Assembly (NCBI RefSeq): GCF_900114915.1
Contig: NZ_FOUS01000001.1
Span: 372,001-436,000 of the forward strand
From: Bradyrhizobium sp. Rc3b
GTDB taxonomy: Bacteria > Pseudomonadota > Alphaproteobacteria > Rhizobiales > Xanthobacteraceae
DNA: 64,000 nt
Direction of reading: 5' to 3'
The position numbers were made by a program, and so were the translations under genes. Numbering within the stretch: the stretch's first letter is position 1; every line of letters begins with the position of its first letter. This document shows, piece after piece, positions 45,610-54,036 of the stretch. The notes under the pieces were generated by a model, which worked only from the letters and a program-made list of their open reading frames with translations, did no database searches and had not been told where the DNA came from.

Positions 45610-45779
45610 GCTCTACCCCACTCCTGATACGGACCCGGAGCCCTCGCAAATTCCGTACCAAAAGCCTACGTCGGCATTTTGCGGTGCAGTATACGCGATC
45701 TTGCGTATGCTGGCGCTCCATCAATCCGAGCCATCCTCACGGCACCAATCGCGTGTCCTCGAACAAAAGTGGGGTGCTC
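45610..45779. promoter_or_regulatory. Divergent control region between the permease-kinase and urtA, with inverted repeat
   Basis: A single intergenic region serves both directions. ATACGC (45691-45696) and GCGTAT (45703-45708) form an inverted repeat with a 6-base spacer. TACG...CGTA half-sites are of the kind bound by LuxR/NarL response regulators. It stands 72 bases ahead of the urtA ATG. I found no good sigma-54 (-24/-12) element. Binding by the neighbouring regulator is inference. Confidence 0.5.
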
Positions 45780-47039
45780 ATGTCAGACGAACCAAACAAG
45801 GGCCTTTTGTCGCCGCTCCGGCGCAAACTATTGATGGGAATGGCCGCCGTGCCCGCCATCACGATGCTCCCGCGGGCGTCCTTTGCGCAGGCTCCCGCGA
45901 CCTCGGCGGTCAACACCACCGGCCTTGCGGTCACCGACACCGAGGTCACGGTCGGCATCCTGCACTCGGCGACCGGCACCATGGCCATCTCCGAGACCGG
46001 GTCGATCGAGGCCGAAAAGCTCGCCATCGAGCAGATCAATGCCGCCGGCGGCGTGCTCGGCCGCAAGATCAAGTTCATCCAGGAAGACGGCGCCAGCGAC
46101 TGGCCGACCTTTGCGGAAAAGGCCAAGAAGCTGCTGGTCAACGACAAGGTCGCGGCGATCATGGGCTGCTGGACCTCGGCCTCGCGCAAGGCGGTGCTGC
46201 CGGTCATGGAGCAGTATAACGGCATGCTCTATTACCCGACCTTCTACGAAGGCCTCGAGCAGTCCAAGAACGTCATCTACACCGGTCAGGAAGCGACCCA
46301 GCAGATTCTCGCCGGCCTGAACTGGATCGCCAAGGAAAAGGGCGCCAAGTCGTTCTTCTTCATCGGCTCCGACTACATCTGGCCGCGCACCTCGAACAAG
46401 ATCGCGCGCAAGCACGTCGAGAACGTGCTGAAGGGCAAGGTGGTCGGCGAGGAGTACTATCCGCTCGGCAACACCCAGTTCAACTCGGTCATCAACAAGA
46501 TCAAGCTGACCAAGCCCGACGTGATCTTCACCGACGTCGTGGGCGGCTCCAACGTCGCCTTCTACAAGCAGCTCAAGGCCGCCGGCATCGACCTCTCCAA
46601 GCAGGCGCTGCTGACGATCTCGGTGACCGAAGACGAGATCGACGGCATCGGCGGCGAGAACATCGCGGGCGCCTATGCCTGCATGAAGTACTTCCAATCG
46701 CTCGACAATCCGAACAACAAGGCGTTCGTGCCGGCGTTCAAGAAGGCGTGGGGCGAGAAGACAGTGATCGGAGACGTCACCCAGGCTGCCTATCTCGGCC
46801 CGTGGCTGTGGAAGTTGACGGTGGAGAAGGCGGGCTCCTTCGACGTCGACAAGATCGCGGCGGCCTCGCCCGGCGTCGAGTTCAAGGGCGCGCCGGAAGG
46901 CTATGTGCGCATCCACGAGAACCATCATCTCTGGTCGAAGACCCGGGTGGGGCGCGCCAAGCTCGATGGCCAGTTCGAGCTGATCTATGAGACCGCCGAT
47001 CTCGTCGAGCCGGATCCGTTCCCGAAGGGCTACCAGTAA
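45780..47039 (+). CDS. urtA: Urea/short-amide ABC transporter substrate-binding protein (UrtA/FmdD)
   Basis: Periplasmic binding protein of 419 residues in the branched-chain-amino-acid-like family, urea-amide subgroup. A Tat-like signal (LRRKLLMGMAAVPAITMLPRASFAQ) precedes VTVGILHSATGTMAISETGS. Other signature segments are IMGCWTSASRKAVLPV, FYEGLEQSKNVIYTG and DYIWPRTSN. It should capture urea and, by analogy with FmdD of Methylophilus, short-chain amides; the nearby amidases favour a broad amide role. The ATG at 45780 is chosen from the signal peptide. First gene of a long operon. Confidence 0.93.
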   Translation: MSDEPNKGLLSPLRRKLLMGMAAVPAITMLPRASFAQAPATSAVNTTGLAVTDTEVTVGILHSATGTMAISETGSIEAEKLAIEQINAAGGVLGRKIKFIQEDGASDWPTFAEKAKKLLVNDKVAAIMGCWTSASRKAVLPVMEQYNGMLYYPTFYEGLEQSKNVIYTGQEATQQILAGLNWIAKEKGAKSFFFIGSDYIWPRTSNKIARKHVENVLKGKVVGEEYYPLGNTQFNSVINKIKLTKPDVIFTDVVGGSNVAFYKQLKAAGIDLSKQALLTISVTEDEIDGIGGENIAGAYACMKYFQSLDNPNNKAFVPAFKKAWGEKTVIGDVTQAAYLGPWLWKLTVEKAGSFDVDKIAAASPGVEFKGAPEGYVRIHENHHLWSKTRVGRAKLDGQFELIYETADLVEPDPFPKGYQ

Positions 47040-47172
47040 GAAGCGCTCCCAGTCGCGCTTTCGTCCAAATACCAAGCCTCTCCCTGGCGTGGACAGCAAA
47101 TCCACGCCCAAGACCCCCGCGTCGCGAACCTGCATCGCGACGCGGGACCCTTATCCCCGACGGAGGACATCG

Positions 47173-48099
47173 ATGTTCGGCGACTACTCGCTTGGTGACC
47201 TTGGCTCCATCTTCGTCATGCAGGGCTTTGCAGGACTGATCCTGTTCTCGGTCTACGTCCTGATGGCGCTCGGGCTTGCCATCATCTTCGGCCAGATGGG
47301 CGTCATCAACATGGCCCATGGCGAGTTCATGATCCTCGGCGCCTACGTCACCTGGATGACCTCGAACGTCTTCCAGTCCTATTTGCCGGGCTTGTTCAGC
47401 GGCTATTTCTTCCTTGCGATGATCCTGGCCTTTGTCGCATCCGGCGCATTGGGGATGCTGGTGGAGTGGGTGCTGATACGGCATCTCTACAAGCGCCCGC
47501 TGGATACGCTGCTTGCCACCTGGGGGCTCAGCCTGATGCTGCAGCAGGCCTATCGCTCCGTGTTCGGCGCGCGTGAGGTCGGGGTCGAGCTGCCGCAATG
47601 GATGCTGGGCTCGCTGCACGTCACCGACAGCATCGAAGTGCCGATCAACGGCGTCTTCGTGATGTGTCTCACAGTGTTGATCACTCTCTCGGTCGCGTAC
47701 GTCATGTACATGTCGCGCTGGGGCCGCCAGGTCCGTGCGGTGGTGCAGAACCGCATCATGGCCGGAGCGGTCGGCATCAACACCGAGAAGGTCGACCGCT
47801 ACACCTTCGGGCTTGGTTGCGGCATCGCCGGTATCGCCGGAAGCGCCTTCACCATGATCGGCTCGACCGGGCCGACCTCCGGACAGCTCTACATCGTCGA
47901 TACGTTCCTGGTCGTCGTATTCGGCGGCGCGGCCAGCCTGCTCGGCACCATCGCCTCCGCGTTCTCGATCTCGCAGACGCAATCGACGCTCGAATTCTTC
48001 ATGTCGGGCTCGATGGCCAAGGTCCTGACGCTGCTCGCTGTCGTCGGCATCCTGATGCTGCGGCCGCAGGGTCTCTTCGCCCTCAAAGTCCGCAAGTAA
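47173..48099 (+). CDS. urtB: Urea/amide ABC transporter permease UrtB
   Basis: Inner-membrane permease of 308 residues, LivH-type, with about eight helices. LMALGLAIIFGQMGVINMAHGEFMILGAYV is the canonical LivH/UrtB segment, split here at residues 25-55. GGAGG lies seven bases ahead of the ATG at 47173. It forms the membrane channel with UrtC and is 17 bases upstream of it. Confidence 0.93.
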   Translation: MFGDYSLGDLGSIFVMQGFAGLILFSVYVLMALGLAIIFGQMGVINMAHGEFMILGAYVTWMTSNVFQSYLPGLFSGYFFLAMILAFVASGALGMLVEWVLIRHLYKRPLDTLLATWGLSLMLQQAYRSVFGAREVGVELPQWMLGSLHVTDSIEVPINGVFVMCLTVLITLSVAYVMYMSRWGRQVRAVVQNRIMAGAVGINTEKVDRYTFGLGCGIAGIAGSAFTMIGSTGPTSGQLYIVDTFLVVVFGGAASLLGTIASAFSISQTQSTLEFFMSGSMAKVLTLLAVVGILMLRPQGLFALKVRK

Positions 48100-48116
48100 G
48101 GAGAAGCAGGCAAGTC

Positions 48117-49259
48117 ATGATCATCAACTCACGCTTCTTCAATCGCTCCGAGCTCATCGGCTTCATTGTTCTGGCCGCCGTGCTGTTCGTGATTCTGCCG
48201 CTGTCGCTGGATGTGTTCCGCCTCAACCTGGTTGCGAAATACCTCACCTACGCCTTTGTCGCGCTCGGCCTCGTGCTGTGCTGGGGCTATGGCGGCATCT
48301 TGAGCCTCGGCCAGGGCGTGTTCTTCGGTCTCGGCGGCTACTGCATGGCGATGTTTCTCAAGCTGGAGGCTTCCAGCGTCGAGAACACGAAGATCCAGTC
48401 GACGCCCGGCATCCCCGATTTCATGGACTGGAATCAGATCACTTCGCTGCCGCTGTTCTGGCAACCATTCCACAGCCTCACCTTCACCATCCTCGCCATC
48501 ATCCTGGTCCCCGGCCTGTTCGCGCTGATCATCGGCACCGCGATGTTCAAGCGCCGTGTCGGCGGCACCTATTTCGCGATCATCACCCAGGCCGTCGCCG
48601 CCATCCTCACCATCCTGATCGTCGGACAGCAGGGCTACACCGGCGGCATCAACGGCATGACCGACCTGCGCACCCTCAAGGGCTGGGACATCCGGCCCGA
48701 CCACGCCAAGGTCATCCTGTACTTCGTCGAGGTGGTGCTGCTGTTCGCCTGCATCGGCATCGCGCAGTTCATCCGCCTGACCAAGCTCGGCCGCATCCTG
48801 GTGGCGATGCGCGAACAGGAGGATCGCGTCCGCTTCTCCGGCTACAGCGTCGCCAACTTCAAGATCTTTGCCTTCTGCATGGCCGCGGTCTTCGCCGCGA
48901 TCGGCGGCGCCATGTTCGCACTCAATGTCGGTTTCATGTCGCCGTCCTTTGTCGGCATCGTGCCGTCGATCGAGATGGTGATCTACACCGCGGTCGGCGG
49001 ACGCATGTCGATCTTCGGCGCGATCTGGGGCGCCATCCTGGTGAATTTCGCCAAGACCAGCCTGTCGGAATCCTTCCCGCAACTCTGGCTGTTCGGCCTC
49101 GGCGCGCTGTTCATCGCAGTCGTGCTCGCCTTCCCGAACGGTTTGTCCGGGCTCTGGGCCGATTACGTGCAGCCGCGCATCGACCGACTGTTCGCCTCTC
49201 GCAAGCGGAAGCCGGGCTGGAACGACAATTCGGTCGCCGACGGCGCACCGGCAGAGTGA
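48117..49259 (+). CDS. urtC: Urea/amide ABC transporter permease UrtC
   Basis: LivM-type inner-membrane permease of 380 residues with about ten helices. Motifs include LCWGYGGILSLGQGVFFGLGGYCMAMFL, a conserved loop with TGGINGMTDLRTL, and the EAA-like segment LVAMREQEDRVRFSGY. The insertion around GGINGMTDL is characteristic of urea rather than leucine permeases. The ATG at 48117 has GGAG upstream. urtD begins 10 bases after its stop. Confidence 0.93.
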   Translation: MIINSRFFNRSELIGFIVLAAVLFVILPLSLDVFRLNLVAKYLTYAFVALGLVLCWGYGGILSLGQGVFFGLGGYCMAMFLKLEASSVENTKIQSTPGIPDFMDWNQITSLPLFWQPFHSLTFTILAIILVPGLFALIIGTAMFKRRVGGTYFAIITQAVAAILTILIVGQQGYTGGINGMTDLRTLKGWDIRPDHAKVILYFVEVVLLFACIGIAQFIRLTKLGRILVAMREQEDRVRFSGYSVANFKIFAFCMAAVFAAIGGAMFALNVGFMSPSFVGIVPSIEMVIYTAVGGRMSIFGAIWGAILVNFAKTSLSESFPQLWLFGLGALFIAVVLAFPNGLSGLWADYVQPRIDRLFASRKRKPGWNDNSVADGAPAE

Positions 49260-49269
49260 GGAAGCCATC

Positions 49270-50025
<756 letters not shown>

Positions 50026-50067
50026 CGATGGTGAAAACCAATGAGTCCGTCGAGGCATCGACGGTGC

Positions 50068-50225
50068 ACCTCTCCCCTTGTGGGAGAGGTCGGATCGCAT
50101 CGTCAGATGCGATCCGGGTGAGGGGTATCTCTCCGCAGATCAAGCTGCCGCTCGGATCCGCTGATGCATACCCCTCATCCGTCGCGGGCTCCGCCCGCGC
50201 CACCTTCTCCCACAAGGGGAGAAGG
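50068..50225. repeat. Palindromic repeat (family V) between urtD and urtE
   Basis: The outer arms CTCTCCCCTTGTGGGAGAGG (50070-50089) and CTTCTCCCACAAGGGGAGAAG are near-exact complements of each other and each is itself palindromic. Inside, GGATCGCATC (50092-50101) and GATGCGATCC (50106-50115) form a perfect stem with a GTCA loop. The element sits inside the urt operon and adds over 200 bases to a gap that is otherwise only 10-20 bases between these genes. Confidence 0.8.
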
Positions 50226-50253
50226 AAGACGTACCGAGCCTAGGAGCACGCTG

Positions 50254-50943
50254 ATGCTGGCAATTTCCGATCTCCACGTCGCCTACGGCCAGAGCGAGGT
50301 GCTGCACGGGCTCAACGTCAAGGTCGCGCCCAACGAGATCGTGGCGATCATGGGCCGCAACGGCATGGGCAAGACCACGTTGATGAAGTCGCTGATGGGC
50401 ATCCTGCCGGCCAGGAGCGGCTCGGTGACCATGGACGGCGCCGAGCTCGGTAACCTCAAGAGCTACGAGCGCGTCGCCAAGGGCCTCGCCTATGTGCCGC
50501 AGGGCCGCATGATCTTCTCCACCATGACGGTGAAGGAGAACATCGAGACCGGCCTCGTCGTTGCGGGCGAATCCGAGGTGCCCGGCGACATCTACGAATT
50601 GTTTCCGGTCCTGCTCGAGATGAAGGGCCGCCGCGGCGGCAATCTCTCCGGCGGCCAGCAGCAGCAGCTCGCGATCGCGCGTGCGCTCGCAACCAAGCCA
50701 AAAGTCCTGCTGCTGGATGAGCCGACCGAAGGCATCCAGCCTTCCATCATCAAGGAGATGGCGCGGACCCTGAAACGCATCCGCGACGAGAAGGGGCTCT
50801 CGATCGTCGTGTCCGAGCAGGTCCTGAGCTTCGCGCTCGACATTGCCGACCGCGTGCTGGTGATCGAGAACGGCGAGATCGTGCGCGACGATCCGCGCCA
50901 CGCCGTCGATGCCGCACAGGTCTCGAAATATCTGTCCGTCTAA
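50254..50943 (+). CDS. urtE: Urea/amide ABC transporter ATPase UrtE
   Basis: Second ATP-binding subunit, 229 residues. Walker A is GRNGMGKTTLMK, the signature LSGGQQQQLAIAR, Walker B VLLLDEPTEGIQPSI and the switch region SIVVSEQ. The GMGKTT variant and DEPTEGIQPSI are typical of UrtE. The ATG at 50254 has GGAG upstream, after the repeat. fmdA starts 27 bases later. Confidence 0.94.
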   Translation: MLAISDLHVAYGQSEVLHGLNVKVAPNEIVAIMGRNGMGKTTLMKSLMGILPARSGSVTMDGAELGNLKSYERVAKGLAYVPQGRMIFSTMTVKENIETGLVVAGESEVPGDIYELFPVLLEMKGRRGGNLSGGQQQQLAIARALATKPKVLLLDEPTEGIQPSIIKEMARTLKRIRDEKGLSIVVSEQVLSFALDIADRVLVIENGEIVRDDPRHAVDAAQVSKYLSV

Positions 50944-50970
50944 CCAACCGTGTAAAAGGGGAGCATCTCG

Positions 50971-52200
50971 ATGCCAGAGACACTGATCAAGGTCGATCTG
51001 ACCAAATCGGCTTACGAAAATGACATGGTACACAACCGCTGGCACCCCGACATCCCGATCGTGGCCTGGGTCAATCCCGGCGACGATTTCATCATCGAGA
51101 CCTATGACTGGACCGGCGGCTTCATCAAGAACAACGATTCCGCCGATGACGTGCGCGACATCGACTTGTCGATCGTGCACTTTCTGTCGGGTCCGATCGG
51201 CGTCAAGGGCGCCGAGCCCGGCGATCTCCTCGTCGTCGATCTGCTCGACGTCGGCCCGATGAAAGAGAGCCTGTGGGGCTTCAACGGCTTCTTCTCCAAG
51301 CAGAATGGCGGCGGCTTTCTCACCGACCATTTCCCGCTGGCGCAGAAATCGATCTGGGACATCAAGGGCCTCTACACCTCGTCCCGACACGTGCCCGGCG
51401 TAAATTTCGCCGGCCTGATCCATCCCGGCCTGATCGGCTGTCTGCCCGATCCAAAGATGCTGGAGACCTGGAACAAGCGCGAGTCCGAGTTGATCTCGAC
51501 CAATCCGACCCGCGTGCCGGGCCTTGCCAATCCGCCGTTCGCGCCGACCGCCCATGGCGGCCGTGCCAAGGGCGACGTGAAAGCCAAGATCGGCGCGGAA
51601 GGTGCGCGCACGGTGCCGCCGCGCGAGCATGGCGGCAATTGCGACATCAAGGATCTCTCGCGCGGCTCGAAGATCTACTTCCCGGTCTATGTGCCGGGGG
51701 CAGGTCTTTCGATGGGCGATTTGCACTTCAGCCAGGGTGACGGCGAGATCACCTTCTGCGGCGCCATCGAGATGGCGGGATGGCTGCATCTGAAGGTCGA
51801 GGTGATCAAGGACGGCATGTCGAAATACGGCATCAAGAACCCGATCTTCAAGCCGTCCCCGATCACGCCGAACTACAAGGACTATCTGATCTTCGAAGGC
51901 ATCTCGGTGGATGAAGCCGGCAAGCAGCACTATCTCGATGTTCACATCGCCTATCGCCAGGCCTGTCTCAACGCCATCGAATACCTGAAGAAGTTCGGCT
52001 ACTCCGGCGCACAGGCCTATTCGATCCTCGGCACCGCGCCATGTCAGGGCCACATCTCCGGCGTGGTCGACGTGCCCAACGCCTGCGCCACGCTGTGGCT
52101 GCCGACCGAGATCTTCGACTTCGACGTGATGCCGTCGGCGGCAGGTCCCATCAAGCACATCACCGGCGATATCCAGATGCCGATCTCGCCGGACAAGTAG
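50971..52200 (+). CDS. fmdA: Formamidase
   Basis: Amide hydrolase of 409 residues (acetamidase/formamidase family), converting formamide to formate and ammonia. The N-terminus PETLIKVDLTKS...HNRWHPDIP and the segments VDLLDVGPMKESLWGFNGFF, FAGLIHPGLIGCLP and REHGGNCDIKDLSRGSKIYFPV closely follow the Methylophilus FmdA type. The ribosome site AAAAGGGGAGC is strong. It is coupled to the urt transporter genes, as in the Methylophilus fmd cluster. Confidence 0.95.
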   Translation: MPETLIKVDLTKSAYENDMVHNRWHPDIPIVAWVNPGDDFIIETYDWTGGFIKNNDSADDVRDIDLSIVHFLSGPIGVKGAEPGDLLVVDLLDVGPMKESLWGFNGFFSKQNGGGFLTDHFPLAQKSIWDIKGLYTSSRHVPGVNFAGLIHPGLIGCLPDPKMLETWNKRESELISTNPTRVPGLANPPFAPTAHGGRAKGDVKAKIGAEGARTVPPREHGGNCDIKDLSRGSKIYFPVYVPGAGLSMGDLHFSQGDGEITFCGAIEMAGWLHLKVEVIKDGMSKYGIKNPIFKPSPITPNYKDYLIFEGISVDEAGKQHYLDVHIAYRQACLNAIEYLKKFGYSGAQAYSILGTAPCQGHISGVVDVPNACATLWLPTEIFDFDVMPSAAGPIKHITGDIQMPISPDK

Positions 52201-52210
52201 TCGGTGCGCT

Positions 52211-52238
52211 CCCTCTCCCCGTCCTTACGGGGAGAGGG
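52211..52238. repeat. Short perfect palindrome between fmdA and fmdB
   Basis: CCCTCTCCCCGT and ACGGGGAGAGGG form a perfect 12-base stem with a CCTT loop, 10 bases past the fmdA stop. The sequence resembles half of the repeat between urtD and urtE. It could attenuate transcription into fmdB and amiE. Confidence 0.7.
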
Positions 52239-52314
52239 TTGAGGTGAGGGGCTATCTCTGCACGAACGGTGCAAGCGAGCTCCGTTGAACAGGCAAGAGC
52301 GTAGGGATGATGCG

Positions 52315-52692
52315 ATGCCGGTCTATGAATATCTCTGTGACGATTGCGGTCCGTTCAAGGACCTGCGCCCGATGGCCGAGTGCGACGATCCACAAAGCTG
52401 CCCGCATTGCGAGACCATGGCGCCGCGCGTCATTCTGACCGCGCCGAATTTCTTCTGCATGCCATCAGACAAGCGCAAGGCACACGCCATCAACGAGCGC
52501 AGCTCGCACGCGCCGCAGACGCTCGCGCAATACAAGGCCTCGCACGGTCCCGGCTGCGGCTGCTGCTCTTCGGGCAAGACCGTGAAGGACAAGAACGCGA
52601 TCGACAAGAAGAAGCCGGCGCGGCTGGTGACCAAGACGAAGAGCGGCGCCAAGGGCTTTCCGACTGCGCGGCCGTGGATGATCAGCCACTAA
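52315..52692 (+). CDS. fmdB: FmdB-family zinc-ribbon protein
   Basis: Small protein of 125 residues. The N-terminal zinc ribbon shows MPVYEYLCDDCG and SCPHCET, two CxxC pairs. The rest is basic and of low complexity, with another CGCC cluster. FmdB proteins were proposed to regulate the amide genes in Methylophilus, but similar zinc ribbons occur widely with no proven role. The ATG at 52315 gives the family start; a TTG at 52285 is upstream. Confidence 0.88.
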   Translation: MPVYEYLCDDCGPFKDLRPMAECDDPQSCPHCETMAPRVILTAPNFFCMPSDKRKAHAINERSSHAPQTLAQYKASHGPGCGCCSSGKTVKDKNAIDKKKPARLVTKTKSGAKGFPTARPWMISH

Positions 52693-52728
52693 CGCACCTC
52701 AAACCAATAAACGACAGGAGCGCCCAAC

Positions 52729-53769
52729 ATGCTTCACGGTGACATTTCCAGCAGCAACGACACGGTGGGCGTCGCCGTGGTGAACTACAAGATGCCCCGC
52801 CTGCACACCAAGGCCGAGGTGCTCGACAATGCCCGCAAGATCGCCGACATGTTGGTGGGCATGAAGGCCGGCCTGCCCGGCATGGACCTCGTGATCTTTC
52901 CCGAATATTCCACGCAAGGCATCATGTACGACTCCAAGGAGATGTACGAGACGGCGTGCGCCGTGCCCGGCGAGGAGACCGCGATCTTCGCCGGGGCCTG
53001 CCGCAAGGCAAAAGTGTGGGGCGTGTTCTCGCTGACCGGCGAGCGACATGAGGAGCATCCGCACAAGGCACCCTACAACACCCTGATCCTGATGAACGAC
53101 AAGGGCGAGATCGTGCAGAAGTATCGCAAGATCATGCCATGGGTGCCGATCGAGGGCTGGTATCCCGGCAATTGCACCTATGTCTCCGACGGCCCGAAGG
53201 GGATGAAGGTCAGCCTGATCATCTGCGACGACGGCAACTTTCCGGAGATCTGGCGTGATTGTGCCATGAAGGGCGCCGAGTTGATCGTGCGCTGCCAGGG
53301 CTACATGTATCCGGCCAAGGAGCAGCAGGTCCTTATTTCCAAGGCGATGGCGTGGGCCAACAACGTCTATGTCGCGGTCGCCAATGCCGCCGGTTTCGAC
53401 GGCGTCTACTCCTATTTCGGCCACTCCGCGATCATCGGCTTCGATGGCCGTACGCTCGGCGAGTGCGGCGAGGAGGATTACGGCATCCAGTACGCCCAGC
53501 TGTCGAAACATCTGATCCGTGACGCGCGCCGCAACGGCCAGTCACAGAACCATCTCTACAAGCTGGTCCACCGCGGCTACACCGGCATGATCAATTCCGG
53601 CGAAAGCCCGCGCGGCGTCGCGGCGTGCCCCTATGACTTCTACAAGAACTGGATCAAGGATCCCGAAGGCACGCGTGACATGGTCGAGGCGATGACCCGC
53701 TCGACCCCCGGCACCGACGAATGTCCGATCGACGGCATCCCGAATGGGTCGTCGCCGAGCAATTACTGA
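52729..53769 (+). CDS. amiE: Aliphatic amidase
   Basis: Nitrilase-superfamily amidase of 346 residues, the same length as AmiE of Pseudomonas aeruginosa, and closely similar to it along its length. It hydrolyses acetamide, propionamide and similar short amides to the acid plus ammonia. The Glu-Lys-Cys triad is in IFPEYST (E59), KYRKIMPW (K134) and LIICDDGNF (C166). Pseudomonas regulator genes amiC/amiR are absent; the divergent kinase-regulator pair may take their place. It is the last gene of the transport-hydrolysis operon. Confidence 0.96.
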   Translation: MLHGDISSSNDTVGVAVVNYKMPRLHTKAEVLDNARKIADMLVGMKAGLPGMDLVIFPEYSTQGIMYDSKEMYETACAVPGEETAIFAGACRKAKVWGVFSLTGERHEEHPHKAPYNTLILMNDKGEIVQKYRKIMPWVPIEGWYPGNCTYVSDGPKGMKVSLIICDDGNFPEIWRDCAMKGAELIVRCQGYMYPAKEQQVLISKAMAWANNVYVAVANAAGFDGVYSYFGHSAIIGFDGRTLGECGEEDYGIQYAQLSKHLIRDARRNGQSQNHLYKLVHRGYTGMINSGESPRGVAACPYDFYKNWIKDPEGTRDMVEAMTRSTPGTDECPIDGIPNGSSPSNY

Positions 53770-53914
53770 GCCCCTGCCGGCACCATGAGTTGGACGGTCA
53801 CCCCTTGATGTGAACGGCGGTCCACAAGTGCGCGAACGTTCTGATGCGTCCGTATGTGCGCGGAATGGGAATGGCGCTCGGCAAAACCGTGGCGCGGTTA
53901 CAACATGGACTGTT

Positions 53915-53950
53915 GAATCTGCCCGAGTTGGGGTCCATTTGGGCGGATTC
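53915..53950. promoter_or_regulatory. Imperfect inverted repeat upstream of the autotransporter
   Basis: GAATCTGCCC and GGGCGGATTC pair with a single mismatch across a 16-base spacer, about 90 bases ahead of the autotransporter start, in the 267-base gap after amiE. It could be an operator or a terminator for the amide operon. Confidence 0.35.
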
Positions 53951-54036
53951 TCGATGCCCCGTAGTTCTACCGCCCATCCTCTTCGCCTAAGTTCCCCGCG
54001 GCGCCGCTGGGGAGCGCCGCGGGGTGGGGAACGAGC

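Noticed and set aside
43564..45627. Long plus-strand open frame opposite the permease-kinase
   Set aside because: Low-complexity Arg/Gln/Asp/Glu translation, no motif; shadow of the kinase gene.
45610..45779. Sigma-54 (NtrC-type) promoter for urtA
   Set aside because: A GGCA...TGC pattern is present near 45673-45686, but the spacing between the GG and GC elements does not fit the -24/-12 consensus.
50140..52158. Long minus-strand open frame (over 600 codons) opposite urtE and fmdA
   Set aside because: It mirrors two strongly recognisable genes and its translation is rich in Arg/His/Asp with no domain. Long antisense frames are expected in DNA with high GC at third codon positions.
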